DNA of 64,000 nucleotides from Arthrobacter sp. StoSoilA2 (lineage in GTDB: Bacteria > Actinomycetota > Actinomycetes > Actinomycetales > Micrococcaceae): NCBI RefSeq assembly GCF_019977195.1, contig NZ_AP024643.1, positions 1,922,001 through 1,986,000 of the forward strand, written 5' to 3'. Numbering within the stretch: position 1 is the first letter of the stretch; the number at the start of each line of letters is the position of its first letter. This document shows, piece by piece, positions 16,615-25,252 of the stretch. The notes below the pieces were generated by a model. That model did not search any database. It was given only the letters and a program-made list of their open reading frames with translations, and had not been told where the DNA came from. Both the position numbers and the translations under genes were made by a program.

Positions 16615-16801
16615 GTCCACTCCTTGGGGTCGTTTGTGCGTCGGCAACCAGCCATCGCCGGGTGCCACCGGGATCAATCCTATGGATTTGCCGGCTGCGC
16701 TGCACTGTCATTCCGCTGAGAGTGGATTGTGACCCCTGGCTTGCCTTGAAGAAAGCAGCCTACCCGCCCGACAAAGGTGGGGAGACTCCTTCTGCGTAGG
16801 T

Positions 16802-17155
16802 TCAGTTCCAGAGCGTTGCGATGGCGATGTTCACCAGGGCCAGTCCGCCAACACCGTGAGCCAAGCCGGTGGAGACGGGTTCGCCGTTCTTGACCTTGCG
16901 GGAGCCGATCACGGCAAGAACAGCAACAGCCACGCCGATGGCGAACTTGATGCCGAGCTTGAAGTAGTTGGGATCCGCATCCGGCATCAGTGGCAGGAGG
17001 CCCATCATGGCAATGCCTGTGAGCAGCTGAAGGAATGCGCCATCCCGCTGGCGGGGGTGGACGGTAGGTGTCTTGATGGTGGCGATCCAGTAGCCCACAA
17101 TCATGGCTGCGCCGACGATGTGCAGGAACACCAGGATGCTGAAGAGAATACTCAT
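16802..17155 (-). CDS. Small integral membrane protein of unknown function
   Basis: 117 residues with four hydrophobic helices (about 4-24, 42-58, 67-85 and 97-115) and short loops; the first loop holds KTPTVHPRQRDG. No catalytic motif. It lies downstream of sucB on the same strand but behind two strong hairpins, so it is probably not part of that operon. The 187-bp stretch between it and osmC shows no gene. Confidence 0.75.
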   Translation of the reverse strand: MSILFSILVFLHIVGAAMIVGYWIATIKTPTVHPRQRDGAFLQLLTGIAMMGLLPLMPDADPNYFKLGIKFAIGVAVAVLAVIGSRKVKNGEPVSTGLAHGVGGLALVNIAIATLWN

Positions 17156-17242
17156 GGCCCCAGCTTATCCAGTTGGTTCTACGTCCCGTAGCAAAGCCAC
17201 GCTTAGGTGGGCAAACAGAGCGACTGACACAACGGATAACGA

Positions 17243-17317
17243 AGCGGGGCAGGCCGCCGGGTTTCCCCGGAGCCTGCCCCGCTGGGTTGATGGGGCGCCC
17301 TCCGTACGGAGGGCGCC
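17243..17317 (-). terminator. Tandem hairpins after sucB
   Basis: First hairpin: AGCGGGGCAGGC (17243-17254) with its complement at 17272-17283. Second: a perfect palindrome, GGCGCCCTCC-GTAC-GGAGGGCGCC (17294-17317). Both lie within 90 bases of the sucB stop on the minus strand. T-runs are weak, so two hairpins in series may compensate. Confidence 0.75.
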
Positions 17318-17332
17318 TGCTAACGCTTTGGC

Positions 17333-19144
17333 CTAGAGGCCAAGATCGGCTTCGAAGGCACCTTCCTCAAGGCGGGCCTTGAGCGTCTGGAGGAAACGGC
17401 CGGCGTCCGCGCCGTCCACCAGGCGGTGGTCGTACGTGAGGGACAGGTACATCATGGAGCGGATGGCAATCGAGTCGTCGCCGTTTTCATCGGCCACCAC
17501 TACTGCGCGCTTGACGATTGCGCCCGTACCCAGGATGCCTACCTGCGGCTGGTTGATGATCGGGGTGTCGAACAGTGCGCCAACAGAACCGATGTTGGTG
17601 ATGCTGAACGTACCGCCGGACAGCTCATCCGGGCCGATCTTGCCGTCGCGGGTGCGTCCTGCGACGTCGGCGATCTTACCGGCGAGGCCTGCGAGGTTGA
17701 GGTTGCCGGCGTCGGAGATGACCGGAACCAGCAGGCCCTTGTCGGTGTCTACCGCAATGGCCAGGTGTTCGGCGTTGTGGTAGGTGATTTCCTGCTTGGA
17801 CTCGTCGTAGGCAGCGTTCAGCTTGGGGTGCTGCTTCAGTGCTTCAGCCACAGCCTTGGCGATGAACGGCAGGAACGTCAGCTTCACGCCGTTCTGGGCC
17901 TGGAACGAGTTCTTGGCCTTGAGGCGGAGCTTGGCGATCTTGGTCATGTCGACCTCGTGCACCTGGGTCAGCTGGGTGGAGACTTCCAGCGACTCGCGCA
18001 TGCGGCGTGCGATGACCTGACGGATACGCGGAGCCTTTTCGGTGGTGCCTCGCAGGGAGGAAGCAACAACGGGTGCAGCGGACTTGGCGGCAGGAGCTGC
18101 GGCAGGAGCCGCGGCCGGCGCTGCTGCGGCGGCCTGCTTGGCTTCGGCAGCGGCCAGGACATCCTGCTTGCGGATGCGGCCACCGACGCCGGTGCCGGAC
18201 ACGGACGCGATGTCCACGCCCTGCTGGTTTGCCAGCTTGCGCACCAGGGGAGTTACGTAACCGGACTCGGAGGACGAGCCTGCTTCTGCCGGTGCAGCAG
18301 CAGGTGCCGGTGCGGCGGCGGGAGCGGGTGCGGCAGCTGGTGCCGGGGCAGCAGCCGGAGCGGGTGCAGCAGCCGGAGCGGGTGCAGCGGCAGGTGCCGG
18401 TGCGGCGGCAGGTGCGGGTGCAGCGGCAGGTGCCGGTGCGGCGGCAGGTGCGGCCGGAGCTTCAGCGGCAGGAGCGGCGGGAGCCGGAGCCGCAGCGGGG
18501 GCTGCCGCGCCGGAACCGATAACTGCCAGAACCGATCCCACTTCGGCGGTTTCGTCTTCGTTGACGCGGATCTCCTGCAGGGTGCCTGCAACCGGGGAAG
18601 GAATCTCGGTATCGACCTTGTCAGTGGAAACCTCAAGAAGCGGCTCATCGACCTCCACGGTGTCGCCAACAGCCTTGAGCCAGCGGGTGACGGTGCCTTC
18701 GGTAACGCTCTCGCCCAAGGCCGGGAGGGTTACTTCGTGGCCTTCGCCACCGGAGGCGGCAGGAGCTTCAGCAGTGGCTTCCTCAGCAGGGGCCTCCTCA
18801 GCAGCCGGCGCAGCCGGAGCCTCTTCGGCGGGGGCAGCCTGCTCGGCAGCAGCGGGTGCTTCCTGAGTGGCGGGTGCTTCCTCAGCAGCCGGTTCGGCGG
18901 AGCCGGAGCCGTCGCCGATGCGTACCAGTGGGGCACCAACCTCTGCAGTCTCGTCTTCAGCGACGAGGATTTCTTCGATGACGCCTGCGATCGGAGAAGG
19001 GATTTCGGTGTCTACTTTGTCGGTGGAAACCTCGAGCAACGGCTCGTCGATCTCTACCCGGTCACCAACCTGCTTGAGCCAGCGGGTGACGGTTCCTTCG
19101 GTGACACTCTCACCGAGGGCGGGCAAGTTAACGGATTCAGACAT
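17333..19144 (-). CDS. sucB: 2-oxoacid dehydrogenase E2 component (dihydrolipoamide acyltransferase)
   Basis: Transfers the acyl group from lipoate to CoA; the E2 core of the pyruvate dehydrogenase complex in actinobacteria, often annotated sucB or dlaT. 603 residues: lipoyl domain 1 (lipoyl Lys43 in STDKVDT), lipoyl domain 2 (Lys176 in the same motif), a very long Ala-Pro linker, an E3-binding domain (TPLVRKLANQQGVD) and the catalytic domain ending HRLVDGADAGRF (His573, Asp577). The ATG at 19144 has AAGGAG upstream; a longer in-frame reading to 19228 has no support. It follows lpd on the same strand, 114 bp downstream, and depends on LipA/LipB for its cofactor. Confidence 0.96.
   Translation of the reverse strand: MSESVNLPALGESVTEGTVTRWLKQVGDRVEIDEPLLEVSTDKVDTEIPSPIAGVIEEILVAEDETAEVGAPLVRIGDGSGSAEPAAEEAPATQEAPAAAEQAAPAEEAPAAPAAEEAPAEEATAEAPAASGGEGHEVTLPALGESVTEGTVTRWLKAVGDTVEVDEPLLEVSTDKVDTEIPSPVAGTLQEIRVNEDETAEVGSVLAVIGSGAAAPAAAPAPAAPAAEAPAAPAAAPAPAAAPAPAAAPAPAAAPAPAAAPAPAAAPAPAAAPAPAAAPAPAAAPAEAGSSSESGYVTPLVRKLANQQGVDIASVSGTGVGGRIRKQDVLAAAEAKQAAAAAPAAAPAAAPAAKSAAPVVASSLRGTTEKAPRIRQVIARRMRESLEVSTQLTQVHEVDMTKIAKLRLKAKNSFQAQNGVKLTFLPFIAKAVAEALKQHPKLNAAYDESKQEITYHNAEHLAIAVDTDKGLLVPVISDAGNLNLAGLAGKIADVAGRTRDGKIGPDELSGGTFSITNIGSVGALFDTPIINQPQVGILGTGAIVKRAVVVADENGDDSIAIRSMMYLSLTYDHRLVDGADAGRFLQTLKARLEEGAFEADLGL
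18290..18460. repeat. Degenerate tandem repeat encoding the Ala-Pro linker of SucB
   Basis: Repeated 18-bp-like units, read GCTGCACCCGCTCC and variants on the coding strand, encode about eight copies of APAPAA. It is in frame, has no stop, and is the flexible linker between the lipoyl and E3-binding domains. It is prone to copy-number change. Confidence 0.85.
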
Positions 19145-19200
19145 GTCGTCCCCGTTCTCCTTATTGATCTTTTGTGCGGATGAATTCTGCTGGTCCGGGC

Positions 19201-19235
19201 AGGGTGCATGCGGCAGATTCCGCCGCATGCACCCT
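19201..19235 (-). terminator. Strong hairpin between lpd and sucB
   Basis: AGGGTGCATGCGGC and its exact complement form a 14-bp stem with a seven-base loop, starting 24 bases past the lpd stop on the minus strand. No T-run follows, so it may be a weak terminator, a processing site or an mRNA-stabilising end that sets the lpd:sucB ratio. Confidence 0.6.
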
Positions 19236-19258
19236 ATCCGTTTGTCTTGGGTAAAGAC

Positions 19259-20641
19259 TTAGCCGTGGAGCGGCTTGCCCGCGAGGGCGAGGTGGGCTTC
19301 GCCCAGGCTTTCGTTCTGGGTGGGGTGGGCGTGAACCAGCTGGGCCACGTCCTCAGGGTAGGCTTCCCAGTTCACGATGAGCTGGGCTTCACCGATCTGC
19401 TCACCCATGCGGGAACCGATCATGTGGATGCCGACGACGGGGCCATCCTTCTGGCGGACGAGCTTGACGATGCCACCGGTACCGAGGATGGAGCTCTTGC
19501 CGTTGCCGGCCAGGTTGTATTCCTGCGTCTCCACTTGGTCGTCCCCGAACTTTTCCTTGGCGCCCTTTTCGGTGTAGCCGACCGTTGCGATTTCAGGCTC
19601 GCAGTAGGTGACCTTGGGGATGTTGATGTCTTCGACGATCGCGGGGTTCAGGCCGGCGATTTCCTCGGCAACGAAGATACCCTGCTGGTAGCCGCGGTGT
19701 GCCAGCTGGACGCCGGGTACGATGTCGCCGACTGCATAGATGTTGCCTACGCCTGTGTGGAGGCGCTCGTTGGTAATGACAAAGCCGCGGTCGATGGTCA
19801 GACCTGCTTCTTCGTAACCAAGGTTCGCGGTGACGGGACCACGGCCGACTGCAACGAGCAGGAGTTCGGCTTCGAACGTCTGGCCGTCCACAAGGGTGAC
19901 CTTGACGCCGTCGTCGTTCTGTTCCACGCCCTGGAAGAAGATGCCGGTGGTGAACTTGATGCCGCGCTTCTTGAAGGCGCGTTCGAGGTTCTTGACGATC
20001 GAGGCGTCCTCGTTGGGAACCAGGGAGGGCAGGCCTTCGATGATGGTGACGTCCACGCCGAAGGACTTCCAAACGGAAGCGAATTCGACGCCGATTACTC
20101 CGCCGCCCAGGACGATCGCACTCTTGGGGATGTAGTCCATGGTGAGGGCCTGGTCAGACGTAATGACCCTGCCGCCGATTTCCAGGCCCGGGAGGGAGCG
20201 TGAGTACGAACCGGTTGCCAGGACAATGTTCTTGCCCGTGTACGCGGTGCCGTTCACGACGATGGTGTTGTTGCCCTGGAGCTTGCCTTCACCCTCGATG
20301 ACGGTGATGCCCTTGGACTTGATGAGTCCCTGGAGGCCCTTGAACTTGCCGGCAATAATGCCGTCCTTGTACGCGTTCACGGCCGACATGTCGATGCCGT
20401 CGAGCGTGACGTTCACGCCATACTTGGCGGAATCGCGTGCGTGATCGGCCAGTTCAGCCGAGTGCAGGAGTGCCTTGGTGGGGATACAGCCGTTGTGCAG
20501 GCAGGTTCCGCCGAGTTTTGCCTTTTCCACAAGGCCAACGGTGAACCCAAGCTGTACGGCCCGCAAAGCCGTGGCGTAGCCGCCGCTGCCGCCACCGAGT
20601 ACCAGGATGTCGAATTCTTGCGCAGTTGCCTGATCGGCCAC
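19259..20641 (-). CDS. lpdA: Dihydrolipoyl dehydrogenase (E3)
   Basis: Reoxidises dihydrolipoamide with NAD+ as the E3 of 2-oxoacid dehydrogenase complexes. 460 residues with the FAD-binding GGGSGGY, the redox disulfide in GGTCLHNGC (Cys47, Cys52), the NAD-binding GGGVIGVEFAS and the catalytic His-Glu pair in HPTQNE (His439, Glu444). The start is the GTG at 20641, preceded by GAGGGAG; a longer in-frame reading to 20782 adds 47 unlike residues. It lies upstream of sucB. Confidence 0.96.
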   Translation of the reverse strand: MADQATAQEFDILVLGGGSGGYATALRAVQLGFTVGLVEKAKLGGTCLHNGCIPTKALLHSAELADHARDSAKYGVNVTLDGIDMSAVNAYKDGIIAGKFKGLQGLIKSKGITVIEGEGKLQGNNTIVVNGTAYTGKNIVLATGSYSRSLPGLEIGGRVITSDQALTMDYIPKSAIVLGGGVIGVEFASVWKSFGVDVTIIEGLPSLVPNEDASIVKNLERAFKKRGIKFTTGIFFQGVEQNDDGVKVTLVDGQTFEAELLLVAVGRGPVTANLGYEEAGLTIDRGFVITNERLHTGVGNIYAVGDIVPGVQLAHRGYQQGIFVAEEIAGLNPAIVEDINIPKVTYCEPEIATVGYTEKGAKEKFGDDQVETQEYNLAGNGKSSILGTGGIVKLVRQKDGPVVGIHMIGSRMGEQIGEAQLIVNWEAYPEDVAQLVHAHPTQNESLGEAHLALAGKPLHG

Positions 20642-20664
20642 TAAAACGCTCCCTCGCGTGAATG

Positions 20665-20686
20665 ATGACACGGGACTGCGTGTCAT
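20665..20686. repeat. 22-bp inverted repeat in the lpd leader
   Basis: ATGACAC-N8-GTGTCAT, perfect seven-base arms, 24 bp before the lpd start codon. CATAAT at 20714-20719 (minus strand) could be the -10 box, placing the repeat just inside the transcript. It could be an operator or an mRNA hairpin near the ribosome-binding site. Nothing else is seen in the 299-bp gap to pepA except the hairpin below. Confidence 0.5.
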
Positions 20687-20873
20687 CGGGTCTTTGGAAC
20701 TTGTTCTGCCGTGATTATGCCAGCACCTAAGTTCTCTTGCATTTGTGACTATCGAGTTCACCTTAGCGAACCACCTACCCATGCTCCACCCTCCACGGGC
20801 GTTTGTGGAGCGCTTGTGTCCAGACTCACGTTCACTTGTGACACAGCGCTACACACCGCATAATTCCGGGGTT

Positions 20874-20909
20874 GTGCGGGTAGCGCGGACCCATCCGCCC
20901 TACCCGCAC
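20874..20909 (-). terminator. Hairpin after pepA
   Basis: GTGCGGGTAG (20874-20883) pairs perfectly with CTACCCGCAC (20900-20909), 31 bases past the pepA stop on the minus strand. No T-run. Confidence 0.55.
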
Positions 20910-20940
20910 TGCCCGTCTTAACCGCAGTGGAGTGGGTTGC

Positions 20941-22464
20941 TTACGCGGAGTCTGCCAACAGATCCTCTGCGTAGGCCACCAAGGTACGGACTGTGCATCC
21001 GGTTCCTTGCTTCGGGGTGTACCCGTAGGGGCTGCCGTTGTTGAACGATGGGCCGGCAATATCGACGTGGGCCCAGGGGATCTGCTGGCCGTCGCCGTTC
21101 TTACCCACGAATTCACGCAGGAAGACGGCGGCCGTCATCATTCCGCCGTTACGCTCGCCGATGTTGGCAAGGTCCGCGACCTGGGAGTCCAGGCTGGGGC
21201 GCAGTTCCTCGGGCAGCGGCATCGGCCAGACAAGCTCGCCTGCCCTGTCAGCGGCGGACTTCAACGCTGATGTCACGGAATCGGAACCCATCACTCCTGC
21301 CGTGCGCAATCCGAGCGCGATGAGCTGGGCACCTGTGAGTGTTGCGACGTCGATGATTGCGTCCGGCATTTCCAGGCTCGCGGCCACCAGGCCATCGGCC
21401 ATGACCAAGCGGCCCTCGGCATCGGTGTTCAGGACTTCGACTGTCTTTCCGCCATAAACGGTGAGGACATCGGCGGGCCGCTGGGCAGCGCCGGAGGGCA
21501 TGTTCTCCGCAATGCAAAGCCACGCGGTCGCCTTGATGGGCAGGCCGAGCGAGGCGATCGCAAGGACCGTATTAAGAACGACGGCGGCGCCCGCCATATC
21601 GCTCTTCATGTCACCCATGCCGAGGGCGGGCTTAATGGAGATACCGCCGGTGTCGAAGGTAATGCCCTTGCCAACGAGCGCGATCTTCCGGGTGGCCTTC
21701 GCCGGAGCATATTCGACCTTGACCAGGCGTGGCTGGCGGGTTGAACCCTTTCCAACGCCGAGGATGCCGCCGAAGCCTTCCTTTTCCAGGCGCTTTTCGT
21801 CCCAGACGGTCACCTTTACGGGAAGACCCTTTGCGAGTTCCTTGGCAGATTCGGCGAACGACTCGGGGTACAGATGGCTGGGCGGCTGGTTCACGAGCGT
21901 ACGCGTTGCGTTGACGGCCCTGCCCAGTACTGATGCCCGGTCAAGTGCAGGTTGGGCAGCTTTGGCGTCAACGCCGGTGAAGATCAGAACCTTGGCGACC
22001 GGGTCCTTGAGCCCGTCCTTGCTGGAACGGTGTTCGGTGTAGGAATAGGCGCCCATGGCCGCACCTTCGGCGACTGCAGCGACGTCCGTGACGGACGCCG
22101 TCGGAAACGCCAAGGTAGCTGAGGGGACTCCGGCAAGTTGCCTGACCGCGGACCCTGCCGCCCGGCGCAGCGCTTCTTCCGGGATAGTGCCGTCCTCTGA
22201 CAGTTTGCCCACCCCTGCCAGGACCAGGATCCCCGAGCCCGTTTCCGGCAGACCCGGAAGGCGGTGCGATTGGTCGGGGGCACCCGAAACTCCAAGGAGT
22301 TTCAGTGATCCCTGCACGGATTCGGCGGCCTTGGCACTCAGCGGGTTCTCCAGCAGCACTGGCCCGTCCGAGCCCTGGGCAACTCCGATCACAAGTGCGT
22401 CGCTGGGTGACTTTTTCAGGTCCTTGGCGATGACGCCGAGGATGATGTCAGTAGTCTTGACCAC
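20941..22464 (-). CDS. pepA: Leucyl aminopeptidase (M17)
   Basis: A 507-residue cytosolic di-metal aminopeptidase that removes N-terminal residues from peptides. The metal and substrate motifs are visible: VGKGITFDTGGISIKP, KSDMAGAA and the M17 signature NTDAEGRL. The start GTG at 22464 has GAGGA nine bases upstream. In M. tuberculosis the equivalent (pepB) also neighbours dlaT, so the position is conserved. It could also be called pepB. Confidence 0.95.
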   Translation of the reverse strand: MVKTTDIILGVIAKDLKKSPSDALVIGVAQGSDGPVLLENPLSAKAAESVQGSLKLLGVSGAPDQSHRLPGLPETGSGILVLAGVGKLSEDGTIPEEALRRAAGSAVRQLAGVPSATLAFPTASVTDVAAVAEGAAMGAYSYTEHRSSKDGLKDPVAKVLIFTGVDAKAAQPALDRASVLGRAVNATRTLVNQPPSHLYPESFAESAKELAKGLPVKVTVWDEKRLEKEGFGGILGVGKGSTRQPRLVKVEYAPAKATRKIALVGKGITFDTGGISIKPALGMGDMKSDMAGAAVVLNTVLAIASLGLPIKATAWLCIAENMPSGAAQRPADVLTVYGGKTVEVLNTDAEGRLVMADGLVAASLEMPDAIIDVATLTGAQLIALGLRTAGVMGSDSVTSALKSAADRAGELVWPMPLPEELRPSLDSQVADLANIGERNGGMMTAAVFLREFVGKNGDGQQIPWAHVDIAGPSFNNGSPYGYTPKQGTGCTVRTLVAYAEDLLADSA

Positions 22465-22798
22465 GAGGATGTTTCCTCACTTCTCTCTGCATTGCATGGC
22501 GGGGCCGCATGTTTGGCGGGCCTGCCCCGGTACGCGCCCGACGTCCTGTACCGACGGCGGCCTTGGTCTTCAGGTCCAGCGTCGCAAAGGACGTCGGCCC
22601 GTTTCGATCGTAGTCTCTCGCAGGCTGCTGACAGCAATTAAATGAGAGCTGCGGCACACCAAGGGCAGGAATGCCTACTGGAGGTGCAGCGTTGTACAAA
22701 GAGACACAGAGTCCCCACACCACATTCATGGAGTCAGCGACGCCATGACCAGTGGCGCATGGGGGCACCGAACTTTGCCACTGCGAAAGGAACATGCC
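22465..22798. other. Intergenic region between divergent pepA and the PAC2 gene
   Basis: 334 bp without a convincing gene. It must hold promoters for both divergent genes. I could not identify a confident -35/-10 pair, operator or small frame. Confidence 0.6.
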
Positions 22799-23737
22799 GT
22801 GTTTGAACGGATATCCGGCTCCCTCCTGGACCCCGAGGCGCTCTACGCGAGCAACATCGAGATATTCCACAGCCCGGAACTGCGGGGGCTGAATATGGTC
22901 ATGGGTTTCACGGGCTTTGCCGATGCCGGTCATGTGGTCAGGCAGATCAACGCGGAACTCCTGGACCAGCTCGACGCTGAAGTGGTAGCCATGTTCGACG
23001 CCGACCAGCTCATCGACTACCGCTCGCGGCGTCCCCACATCAGCTTCGTCGAAGACCATTTGCAGGACTATCAGGCACCCAAGCTGGCGCTCTACAAGCT
23101 CTCGGACGGGCTGGGCCAACCGTTCCTCCTGCTCGCCGGTTTCGAACCCGACTTGCAGTGGGAGCGGTTCTCCCGTGCCGTCGTCGGAATCGTGGAGAAG
23201 CTCGACGTCAACCTGGTCACGTGGATTCATTCCATTCCCATGCCCGTACCACATACGCGGCCGGTGGGAGTCACCGTCCACGGGAACCGGCCCGAACTTA
23301 TCGAAGGTATTTCGAGTTGGAAGCCAACGGTCGAAGTTCCGGCCGCCATTGGCCATATCCTCGAACTCCGGCTCACCGAGGCCGAACGCCATGTGGCTGG
23401 TTACGTCATTCACGTGCCCCACTACCTCGCCGAGGCCGAATATCCTCCAGCGGCGGTGGCGGGGCTGGAGTACCTGGGGGCGGCGACCTCCCTGATGCTT
23501 CCCACTGACCGGCTCCGGGAGGCCGGCAGGGAAGTAGGCCGCCAGATTGCGGAACAGATTGAGGCCTCGGAGGAAGTGCAGGCTGTCGTCGCCAACCTGG
23601 AGGCCCGGTACGACGAGAAATCCGAGGGCATCGTCCGGCGTTCGCTGCTCGCCGATGAGAACGACGAACTGCCCAACGCGGAGGACATCGGGGCGGCAGT
23701 GGAGGCATACCTGGCGCGTAAAGACTCGCCTCAATAA
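22799..23737 (+). CDS. PAC2 family protein
   Basis: A 312-residue protein of the PAC2 (proteasome assembly chaperone-like) superfamily, common as paralogues in actinobacteria with a proteasome; the exact role is unknown. Recognisable segments are GFTGFADAGHVVRQ near the N-terminus, then the PHISFVEDH and LLLAGFEPDLQWERF strands. I take the GTG at 22799 (AAGGA eight bases upstream) over an ATG at 22745. The C-terminus is acidic (DENDELPNAEDIGAAVEAYL). Confidence 0.85.
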   Translation: MFERISGSLLDPEALYASNIEIFHSPELRGLNMVMGFTGFADAGHVVRQINAELLDQLDAEVVAMFDADQLIDYRSRRPHISFVEDHLQDYQAPKLALYKLSDGLGQPFLLLAGFEPDLQWERFSRAVVGIVEKLDVNLVTWIHSIPMPVPHTRPVGVTVHGNRPELIEGISSWKPTVEVPAAIGHILELRLTEAERHVAGYVIHVPHYLAEAEYPPAAVAGLEYLGAATSLMLPTDRLREAGREVGRQIAEQIEASEEVQAVVANLEARYDEKSEGIVRRSLLADENDELPNAEDIGAAVEAYLARKDSPQ

Positions 23738-23760
23738 ATCAGCTTTGAACCGTTGGCGGG

Positions 23761-23773
23761 CATAATTGAGGAG
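23761..23773 (+). promoter_or_regulatory. Leaderless -10 element for the MFS gene
   Basis: CATAAT at 23761-23766 lies six bases before the GTG at 23773; the GAGGA between them is too close to the start to act normally. Confidence 0.45.
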
Positions 23774-25134
23774 TGACTGCTCCCCGCGCCTGGCTCATCT
23801 GGACGATCGGCGTCTTTGCCTATCTGGTGGCCGTAGCACAGCGAACCTCATTTGGTGTCGCGGGTTTGGAAGCAACAGAACGCTTCCATGCCAGTGCTTC
23901 GGCCATCTCCTTTTTCACCGTATTGCAGTTGCTTGTCTACGCCGGCTTGCAAATTCCGGTAGGCGTCCTGGTGGACAGGTTTGGATCACGGGTCATGATT
24001 GCCGGCGGTGCCATCCTGATGGGACTGGGGCAATTGCAGCTCGCTTTCGCCGACAGCATCCCTGGAGGTGTTTTGGGGCGTGTCCTGGTGGGAGCCGGGG
24101 ACGCTATGACATTCATCTCCGTCATCCGTCTGGTTCCCTTGTGGTTCAGTCCGGCCAGGGTCCCCGTGGTTACCCAGCTGACCGGAATGTGCGGGCAGTT
24201 GGGCCAGCTCTTCAGCGTGGTGCCTTTCGCCTTGCTTCTACACTCTGCCGGCTGGACGCCGGCATTCATGTCACTCGCGGCGATGTCCGTGCTGGCTGTC
24301 ATCCTGGTCCTCGTGCTGTTGCGGGACCAGCCTCCCGGTCATCCGCCGCGGGAAACCGGGCAGGGTCTTCGGGCTACCGGAGTTTCCCTTTCCCGCGCTT
24401 GGAAACAGCCAGGCACCCGGCTTGGCTTGTGGAGCCATTTCACCGTCCAGTTCAGTGGCAACCTCTTTGCGATGACATGGGGTTATCCCTTCCTTCTCTC
24501 CGCCCAGGGACTTGATGCGGGAACGGTCTCAGCTTTGATGGCTTTGTTCGTGGCAACCGCTATCGTCTCGGGGCCTGGATTTGGGCGGTTTGTCTCCAAA
24601 CACCCAATGCGCCGCTCAGCCATGGTCCTGCTGATCACTGCGTCCACTGCGCTGGCTTGGGCGGCAGTCCTCATCCTTCCTGACCGGGCGCCGCTGTGGC
24701 TCCTCGTGATCCTGGTGGTGGTGTTGGCAGTTGGCGGCCCGGGCTCCATGATTGGCTTCGACTTCGCGCGGACCTTCAATCCTTCCCACCGTATTGGTAC
24801 CGCGACAGGGATCGTCAACGTGGGCGGGTTCATCGCTGCCTTGGTGGCGATCTACCTTATTGGCCTGGTCCTGGACGTCCTGAACGCGAGCGGATTCTCA
24901 GGCGGGGATTTGTACGGCCTTGATCCCTTCCGTGTAGCCCTCAGCGTCCAGTTTGTCCTGCTGGGCATCGGGACGGTCCTCATTATGCTGACCCGCCGGA
25001 AGGTGCGGTTGCAGATGGCCGAGCAGGGCGTCCATGTGCCCCCGTTGGCTGCAACCCTGGCCCGGCAGCGCCGCGAAAGGATTGAGCGCCGGCGTGCCGC
25101 CCGTGCACAGCCGGATGAAGGAAACAAGGGATAA
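23773..25134 (+). CDS. MFS transporter
   Basis: A 453-residue inner-membrane transporter with 12 hydrophobic segments. The loop 2-3 motif is GVLVDRFGSRVMI, the MFS motif A pattern. A basic tail (RQRRERIERRRAARA) ends the protein. Substrate is not predictable from sequence. It lies 35 bp after the PAC2 gene and probably has its own leaderless start. Confidence 0.9.
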   Translation: MTAPRAWLIWTIGVFAYLVAVAQRTSFGVAGLEATERFHASASAISFFTVLQLLVYAGLQIPVGVLVDRFGSRVMIAGGAILMGLGQLQLAFADSIPGGVLGRVLVGAGDAMTFISVIRLVPLWFSPARVPVVTQLTGMCGQLGQLFSVVPFALLLHSAGWTPAFMSLAAMSVLAVILVLVLLRDQPPGHPPRETGQGLRATGVSLSRAWKQPGTRLGLWSHFTVQFSGNLFAMTWGYPFLLSAQGLDAGTVSALMALFVATAIVSGPGFGRFVSKHPMRRSAMVLLITASTALAWAAVLILPDRAPLWLLVILVVVLAVGGPGSMIGFDFARTFNPSHRIGTATGIVNVGGFIAALVAIYLIGLVLDVLNASGFSGGDLYGLDPFRVALSVQFVLLGIGTVLIMLTRRKVRLQMAEQGVHVPPLAATLARQRRERIERRRAARAQPDEGNKG

Positions 25135-25252
25135 CGGCAGGGACCAAACTCCGGTACGGGGCAGCTTTGTGTTTGCCCGGATGTGGCCACCTTTATCCAC
25201 ATAAGCGTGATGGTCCCTGTTTTCAACCATTGGCGTTGCCCAAGCTTGAACC

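Noticed and set aside
18290..18460. Direct repeats that could be taken for a CRISPR array
   Set aside because: The units are contiguous, without unique spacers, and encode the in-frame Ala-Pro linker of SucB.
17426..19183. A 585-codon Gly/Cys/Ser-rich plus-strand frame resembling a glycine-rich cell-wall protein
   Set aside because: It is produced by reading the Ala-Pro linker repeat of sucB backwards; the E2 motifs on the minus strand are unambiguous.
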